64,000 bases of DNA from Paenibacillus assamensis DSM 18201 (lineage in GTDB: Bacteria > Bacillota > Bacilli > Paenibacillales > Paenibacillaceae). A program made the position numbers and the translations under genes. The notes below the pieces were generated by a model. It did no database searches, was not told the origin of the DNA, and was given only the letters and a program-made list of their open reading frames with translations. Positions 59,256 through 64,000 of this stretch are shown one piece after another (positions within the stretch are counted from its first letter, which is position 1; each line of letters begins with the position of its first letter). The DNA lies in assembly GCF_000422445.1 (NCBI RefSeq), contig NZ_AULU01000006.1:310001-374000 (forward strand), written 5' to 3'.

Positions 59256-60602
59256 ATGACGAGCTACACATCTGAGCAAAATAGAGAAGCCTTACAAGCC
59301 CATGCAGCGCCCTTTGGGAATACACTGCTCATTGGTGCTGGGCCTGCAGCGATCCACACGGCCGTCCAACTATCTCGTGGATGGTCCAGTAAGCTTGGTT
59401 TATTGAATCGAGAAGGGCCGCATGCAGCTCAGCTATTACAAGAATTAGAACAAGCCCAACAATGTGTTACATCGCGTATGTATGGGGAGCAGCATCAACA
59501 TTTAGAGGGGACTGTTCGACTCGATCATTTTTATGTAGGGTATCAGACTATTGAAGCAGAGGAAAGTTGGGAGACGATTGTCATTTGTACGCCATGTGAT
59601 AGCTACCGGGATGTCATCCGTCAGCTTCAACTAGAGCGTTTGCCATTTGTACACACAATTATATTGCTGTCTCCGAGCTTCGGTTCGAATTTGTTGGTCA
59701 AGAGCGAACTTCCTATCCATAGAAGCATTGATATTATTAGTTTGTCTACTTATTTTGCCGCGACCAAGTTCGATGCAGCTTGTATAACAACAGCATACAC
59801 GAAAGCAATGAAGAAAAAAGTCTACGCAGCTTCTAATCAATCTAATAGTTGGTCTATCCAGCCGTTTCAACTTTTTATAACAAGCTTGGGCATTCAATGC
59901 GATATAGTAACTCATCCGCTTGAAGCCGAGAGCAGGAGCATCACGATGTATGTTCATCCTCCCTTGTTTATCAATGACTTCTCGCTGGATCAGATTCTAC
60001 GGATAGAGCCTTCGAATAAGAGTATGTATAAACTTTATCCAGAGGGCCCGATTACTTCTCAAGTCATTCATGCTATGGCAGAACTATGGCGAGAAATATC
60101 AAGGTTCCTAATTAGCTGTGGCTGCGAGCCCATTAATTTGCTGCAATTTATGAATGATGATAATTATCCCGTTCGGCAAGAAAGTTTATCACGCTATGAA
60201 ATTGAACATTTTGTAGAGTTAGAGCCGATCCATCAGGAATATATGCTTTATGTTCGGTATTCCTCTCTGCTAATTGATCCATTTTCGTCTAGCGATGAAC
60301 AAGGGAAATACTTTGATTTCTCCGCTGTACCGTATAAACAAATATACCAAGATGCGTGTGGACGCTGGATGATTCCGCGAATTCCGCTTGAAGATTATAA
60401 ACGGTTGAAGGCTCTATATGGTATGGCTGAGTTCATGAAGGTGCAAATGCCACAAACCTTGCAGCTTATTCAGCTGTTTGAGCAGCGATTGCAGCAGTTT
60501 ATTGCTGAAAAGGGTGCATCCGCCATCCATCCTGAAATGCTAATTGATTCGACGATAGAAGATGTAAATGCGATCTTTAGCGTGTGGGAGTGTGCAACAT
60601 GA
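59256..60602 (+). CDS. cntM: CntM-like opine metallophore dehydrogenase, copy 2
   Basis: 448 residues. R52 and A169 fall at the S. aureus positions 33 and 150, so NADPH and alpha-ketoglutarate use is predicted as for copy 1. Rossmann start LLIGAGPAAIHTAV. The first ~20 residues and the segment at 58-75 (AQLLQELEQAQQCVTSRM) differ most from copy 1. Blocks MYVHPPLFINDFSLDQI, YKLYPEGPI, INLLQFMNDDNYPV and YFDFSAVPYK are kept. Confidence 0.93.
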   Translation: MTSYTSEQNREALQAHAAPFGNTLLIGAGPAAIHTAVQLSRGWSSKLGLLNREGPHAAQLLQELEQAQQCVTSRMYGEQHQHLEGTVRLDHFYVGYQTIEAEESWETIVICTPCDSYRDVIRQLQLERLPFVHTIILLSPSFGSNLLVKSELPIHRSIDIISLSTYFAATKFDAACITTAYTKAMKKKVYAASNQSNSWSIQPFQLFITSLGIQCDIVTHPLEAESRSITMYVHPPLFINDFSLDQILRIEPSNKSMYKLYPEGPITSQVIHAMAELWREISRFLISCGCEPINLLQFMNDDNYPVRQESLSRYEIEHFVELEPIHQEYMLYVRYSSLLIDPFSSSDEQGKYFDFSAVPYKQIYQDACGRWMIPRIPLEDYKRLKALYGMAEFMKVQMPQTLQLIQLFEQRLQQFIAEKGASAIHPEMLIDSTIEDVNAIFSVWECAT

Positions 60603-61492
60603 AAAATGGCATCTATTTAGCTGTTTTGGCATCACTCGTGTTCAGTATTATGAATGCGCTGGTAAAGGCGGTCAGCTTTACGATTCCTTCAACGGAAGTG
60701 GCTTTTTTTCGCAGTTTGATTGGAACGATCCTTATTTTTGCACTCATGAGAAAAAGCAAGGTTACCTTCTCTACAACGGGTATTCCGATGTTAATAACGC
60801 GGGGTGTACTAGGGGCACTTTACTTAATTACTTACTTTTATGCGATTTCGAAAATATCGTTAACCGATGCTACAATACTGGCGCATATGTCTCCTATTTT
60901 CGTATTTATTCTTGCTTTCTTTTTCCTTAAGGAGAAGCTGTCGCGACAAATGATAGTTATTATGCCTATTGCGTTCGTTGGAGCGTTACTGCTAGTAAAG
61001 CCATTCCAATTCTCATCTTACTCGATGTATGCACTCGTAGGGCTATTAAGTGCCGTTCTTGGCGCAGGTGCTGCGACTTCTATTCGCTACTTGAGTCAAC
61101 GTCATCACGCTTATGAAATTGTATTTTATTTCTTAGCTACAGCTACGGTTGTCTCTATCCCACTGATGTGGAACAGCTTTGTCATGCCAAATACAACAGA
61201 ATGGATCTACCTTATCGCGATTGGGGTTGTATCTTTAATAGGTCAAGTGTTTTTGACGAAGGCATTTACACATGAAAATGCGATTGTAGTGGAGGTCACT
61301 CGTTACATTGGCATCGTGTTTAATGTGTTATGGGGCTTCTTGTTCTGGTTCGAAATCCCAGACATCTATACGACTGTAGGGGGATGTCTTATTGTAGCTA
61401 CTTGCATTATGATGTCTCGAAGTAAACAAAAATGGAAGGATCAACAATTGATCGCTGAACGTACACAAAGCCCAGTTGCTAGTCGAAAGTAA
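60599..61492 (+). CDS. EamA/DMT-family putative metallophore exporter, copy 2
   Basis: 297 residues from the ATG at 60599, overlapping the cntM stop as in copy 1. Ten helices in two EamA repeats. Helical parts are almost the same as copy 1, with changes mainly in loops (RKSKVTFSTTG for KRSSVSFSTTG, PNTTEWIY for PNAEEWVY) and in the C-terminal tail. Probable exporter of the apo-metallophore. No clear terminator follows in the first 150 bp. Confidence 0.85.
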   Translation: MKNGIYLAVLASLVFSIMNALVKAVSFTIPSTEVAFFRSLIGTILIFALMRKSKVTFSTTGIPMLITRGVLGALYLITYFYAISKISLTDATILAHMSPIFVFILAFFFLKEKLSRQMIVIMPIAFVGALLLVKPFQFSSYSMYALVGLLSAVLGAGAATSIRYLSQRHHAYEIVFYFLATATVVSIPLMWNSFVMPNTTEWIYLIAIGVVSLIGQVFLTKAFTHENAIVVEVTRYIGIVFNVLWGFLFWFEIPDIYTTVGGCLIVATCIMMSRSKQKWKDQQLIAERTQSPVASRK

Positions 61493-61647
61493 ACGAGGTG
61501 ATGAGCAACACTACAGACTAATATCCTGTTTTTAGGAGTGTTATCCATATATCCCAAACATCGATAATCTCCGCTGAATATACTGCTGAGAAAGAGTGGT
61601 TAGTAGAGTGATGATTATTCCTAATTCAGTGAAGGAGCGATATTTAG

Positions 61648-61911
61648 ATGGGGAAGTCTCGTGTTGGGCGCAAAGAAAATCAAGTGTATTCTAGTCGGGT
61701 AGTTCGTTCAGAGTTTGATAGCAATTGGAAGACTATTGTGCTGAGAAGCGGATATGTCAAATATATTGCATTGGCAAAGCGCTCGGAAGTCATAGTGCTG
61801 CTGTCAAATGGTTCAAGCAAGCGGCTCCTTTTTAATAAAGGTGGTTATGTATTAGTAGGAGGCGGTGGAACGAGTCATTATAGCAAGCCTCATGTGGCGA
61901 TTGATATATAA
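61648..61911 (+). CDS. Small basic protein of unknown function
   Basis: 87 residues, ribosome site GAAGGAGCG. Basic N-terminus (MGKSRVGRKENQ), then a beta-rich segment (SEVIVLLSNGSSKRLLFNKGGYVLVGGGGTSHY). No family recognised. Located 155 bp after the metallophore operon, with its own terminator after it; a link to metal uptake is not shown. Confidence 0.65.
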   Translation: MGKSRVGRKENQVYSSRVVRSEFDSNWKTIVLRSGYVKYIALAKRSEVIVLLSNGSSKRLLFNKGGYVLVGGGGTSHYSKPHVAIDI

Positions 61912-61936
61912 GCGAAGTTAGGATTGTAATGGAGAT

Positions 61937-61966
61937 GAAAGACCCTTTGAATAGGGTCTTTTTCTG
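61937..61966 (+). terminator. Terminator after the small basic gene
   Basis: AAAGACCCT pairs with AGGGTCTTT, followed by TTTC. Confidence 0.85.
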
Positions 61967-62147
61967 TTTGTATAGCTATTAGTAATTGCAGTTAACGTTT
62001 GTATTTTTTATTTATTGTTTATCAATAATATAGTGTTGTTTAATAATAAAAAATATCTGTTTTTTAATTAATTTTTATTGACAAGTAAAAAATGATCGGA
62101 TATTGTTAATGGCGTACCACAAATCATGAAAGTTGAGGAATATCATC

Positions 62148-62636
62148 ATGAAGAACAATACAATTGCGAAAGTTTTACATCTAGTCGTTGTGTTAGGCAT
62201 TGCGTTGACTCTGTTAGCACTAGCAGCGACACCTTTGGTCATGACAGCTTATTTTAAGAGTGGGCTTGGAATTACGCGAACTAATTTGGATACCATTATT
62301 TCAGCAGCTATCTATATTTGCGCAATTCCCTACGTGTTAGCGTTATTTGAATTAAAGAAAGTGTGTAAGTTAATTGCGTCTAGCAGTGCTTTTTCTAGAA
62401 ATATACCAATGAGCTTGAAGCGCATCTCTATTTATGCAGCAAGTGAAGTTGTACTTTTCAATATGGCTACACTTATTCTTTGCTACACCTACGATATGTA
62501 TTTATATGCACTAACTGTTTTACCGCTTATTATCATTTCAATGGTGGGGGCAAGTATTGCTTTGCTAAGCTTTGTTTTCTCCAGCTTGTACGAGCAGGTT
62601 ATTGAAATGAAAGAAGATCATGATCAAACCATATAG
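62148..62636 (+). CDS. DUF2975 membrane protein
   Basis: 162 residues from the ATG at 62148 (TTGAGG nine bases upstream). Four hydrophobic segments; LKKVCKLIASSSAFSRNIPMSLKRI is the DUF2975 signature loop. Usually paired with a small XRE-type regulator (B. subtilis YoaS-YozG), as here, the next gene starting 12 bp later. The pair may sense a membrane signal; physiological role unknown. Confidence 0.82.
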   Translation: MKNNTIAKVLHLVVVLGIALTLLALAATPLVMTAYFKSGLGITRTNLDTIISAAIYICAIPYVLALFELKKVCKLIASSSAFSRNIPMSLKRISIYAASEVVLFNMATLILCYTYDMYLYALTVLPLIIISMVGASIALLSFVFSSLYEQVIEMKEDHDQTI

Positions 62637-62648
62637 GCGGTGAAACAG

Positions 62649-62873
62649 ATGTCCATTGTTGTTAACTTGGATTTGGTTATGGTGAAGAAGAAGATGAGTT
62701 CAACAGAGCTTGCGAATCGATTAGGAATAACGATGTCTAATTTATCGATTTTGAAAAATAACAAGGCCAAGGCAATCCGATTTTCTACGTTAAATGAAAT
62801 TTGCAAAGCATTGGATTGTCAGCCGGGAGATATTTTGGAATATGTCGAAGAGGAAGAAGATCCGAGAGATTAA
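62649..62873 (+). CDS. XRE-family regulator (YozG-like)
   Basis: 74 residues from the ATG at 62649 behind GGCGGTG. A single HTH_26-type domain: MVKKKMSSTELANRLGITMSNLSILKNNKAKAIRFSTLNEICKALDCQPGDILEY. Acidic tail EEEEDPRD. Partner of the DUF2975 gene and probably its repressor. Confidence 0.9.
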   Translation: MSIVVNLDLVMVKKKMSSTELANRLGITMSNLSILKNNKAKAIRFSTLNEICKALDCQPGDILEYVEEEEDPRD

Positions 62874-62959
62874 GCGGAGTAAGCAGAGGGACGAGTGTAG
62901 AAATAGCTCAAGTGATCGGCAAGTGCTGATATAGAAGAATATAAGGTGTAATTGATAGA

Positions 62960-63006
62960 GAAAGAGCATGGAAGGATGTTGGTGTCCGTTGCATGCTCTT
63001 TTTTTG
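62960..63006 (+). terminator. Terminator of the DUF2975-XRE operon
   Basis: AAAGAGCATG pairs with GCATGCTCTTT, followed by TTTT. Confidence 0.85.
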
Positions 63007-63127
63007 TGTACATACACATATAACGGTCTCTATTTAGATTCCTTGTACGATAACATCGGCTCGCATTTCTGGTTGATGTTCTCGCACATATTTATCTTCT
63101 GCAATCATAGTGGGATCGTTAATATGA

Positions 63128-63163
63128 AAAAGAGTGGGAACGATTCACGTTCACACTCTTTAT
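63128..63163 (-). terminator. Hairpin after the SLH-domain gene
   Basis: AAAGAGTG pairs with CACTCTTT about 30 bp after the minus-strand stop; it can serve that gene. The 318-bp gap 62874-63191 holds only these two hairpins. Confidence 0.65.
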
Positions 63164-63191
63164 AGGTGTATGTTCTGAAGTTGCAGGAGAA

Positions 63192-64000
63192 CTAAGGCTG
63201 CTCTGTCATCGCATACATGTATATTTTCCAGCTGTTATCTGGCATTTTTTTAAGCATATAATGTCCGTCCATGGATTGTTTCGCGTCAACCTCTGCTCCA
63301 TGCAGCTTTGTTGTGATTTGCATAATTCCACCTGTCGACTCGATAACAGCAAAGCGATCTGTTTTGTGCTGAACCGTAAGCTTCTGCTCACTCAAGATCT
63401 TGGCAGTGAATGCAGCTCCTTCATTTACAATGTCCATAAGCTCAGCATTTGCACTTGCGCTATATGCCAAATGATAGCCTGTTGCATATTGTTTATCGAT
63501 ACTCGCTAGGTGATCAAAAGTGTTGTCATTCATAGCTTTCGTATTGTTAGCTGTCCAATCGGTTATAACTTTCGTAAGGGTACTGTCTTCTGGAAGCTCA
63601 CTTCTTTGCAAGTCGAGTGCACGCTGCAGCATAACAACTGCTTCCGCACGAGTTGCATTGGCAAAAGGCTTGAACGTTGTTGCAGTCGCACCGTGCACGA
63701 TGCCAACTTGACTTGCTTTCATAATCGATGGCGTTGCGTAGTAATCAGGAACATCGGTGAACGATTTTATTTCACCTGTAAATGGAATCGAAGAAGTGAA
63801 TGCTCTGACAATAATGCTAGCAATTTCACCACGTTTCACAGGTTGATCAGGCCCAAATGTAGTTTCGCTTGTACCACTCACGATACCAAGTGAACTAGCA
63901 ATACGAATCGGTTCATAATGCCATTTTCCTTTTGGAACATCGGTAAAGGATGTACCGTCTTGATTACTAGTCAATCCTAATGCACGAACTAAAATAGAGA
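63192..64000 (-). CDS. SLH-domain surface protein, C-terminal part
   Basis: The frame runs off the right edge; the visible part (about 269 residues) starts in the end of one SLH repeat (SILVRALGLTSNQDG), followed by two full S-layer homology repeats (FTDVPKGKWHYEPIRIASSLGIVSG... and FTDVPDYYATPSIMKASQVGIVHG...). A ~130-residue C-terminal domain without a known motif follows (LTVQHKTDRFAVIESTGG, SWKIYMYAMTEQP). SLH repeats bind pyruvylated wall polymer, so this is a surface protein. Typical of Paenibacillus. Confidence 0.88.
   Translation of the reverse strand, partial: SILVRALGLTSNQDGTSFTDVPKGKWHYEPIRIASSLGIVSGTSETTFGPDQPVKRGEIASIIVRAFTSSIPFTGEIKSFTDVPDYYATPSIMKASQVGIVHGATATTFKPFANATRAEAVVMLQRALDLQRSELPEDSTLTKVITDWTANNTKAMNDNTFDHLASIDKQYATGYHLAYSASANAELMDIVNEGAAFTAKILSEQKLTVQHKTDRFAVIESTGGIMQITTKLHGAEVDAKQSMDGHYMLKKMPDNSWKIYMYAMTEQP

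Noticed and set aside
1-64000. CRISPR arrays, tRNA or rRNA genes
   Set aside because: No regularly spaced repeats and no cloverleaf or rRNA landmarks were seen by eye on either strand; a tRNAscan/Infernal run would be decisive.

Overview
The window looks like a chromosomal segment of a spore-forming Gram-positive of the Paenibacillus type. Evidence: AGGAGG-type ribosome sites with frequent TTG/GTG starts, a TPP riboswitch ahead of a YkoE-like thiamine-precursor permease, YheC/D and CgeB spore-coat genes, an SLH-domain surface protein, PyrK/PyrD of the NAD-linked type, LrgAB, and secreted AA10 chitin oxidases with FnIII and CBM5/12 domains. No rRNA, tRNA, CRISPR array, insertion sequence or prophage was seen.

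Layout. 0-1.3 kb: start of a minus-strand ykoE-like gene with its TPP riboswitch and attenuator, then a decayed ABC-F gene behind two leader hairpins. 1.3-8.6 kb: MFS exporter, 3D-domain secreted protein, small surface-type protein, NodB deacetylase, DUF1796 protein, and pyrK-pyrD-lpdD-like operon behind an Fnr/Crp-type palindrome. 8.6-14 kb: XerS-like recombinase, MATE pump, CgeB and YheC/D. 14-18.4 kb: three paralogous minus-strand LPMO genes (one decaying) sharing a promoter and a leader with two Shine-Dalgarno-like elements. 18.4-45 kb: housekeeping and accessory genes, including a 981-residue orphan protein, a second tyrosine recombinase behind a 28-bp 11-6-11 inverted repeat, a second methionine aminopeptidase, lrgAB, a small Cys-rich protein behind a second Fnr/Crp-type site, and a GH92 mannosidase divergent from an AraC regulator.

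45.3-61.5 kb is the most striking part: two complete copies, in the same order and orientation, of a six-gene opine-metallophore operon (CntA-, CntB- and CntC-like importer parts, CntL-like nicotianamine-type synthase, CntM-like opine dehydrogenase, EamA-family putative exporter). A patatin and a fourth LPMO with a His-rich tail lie between them. Copy 2 has a canonical promoter followed at once by a perfect 7-1-7 Zur-type box. Copy 1 has a diverged palindrome and an internal terminator. Neither copy carries an ATPase (CntD/CntF) or histidine racemase (CntK). Both CntM proteins carry Ala and Arg at the positions known to set alpha-keto-acid and NADPH choice, so the best prediction is a pseudopaline-type or bacillopaline-type zincophore.

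61.5-64 kb: a small orphan gene, a DUF2975/YozG-like pair, and the 3' part of an SLH-domain protein that runs off the window.
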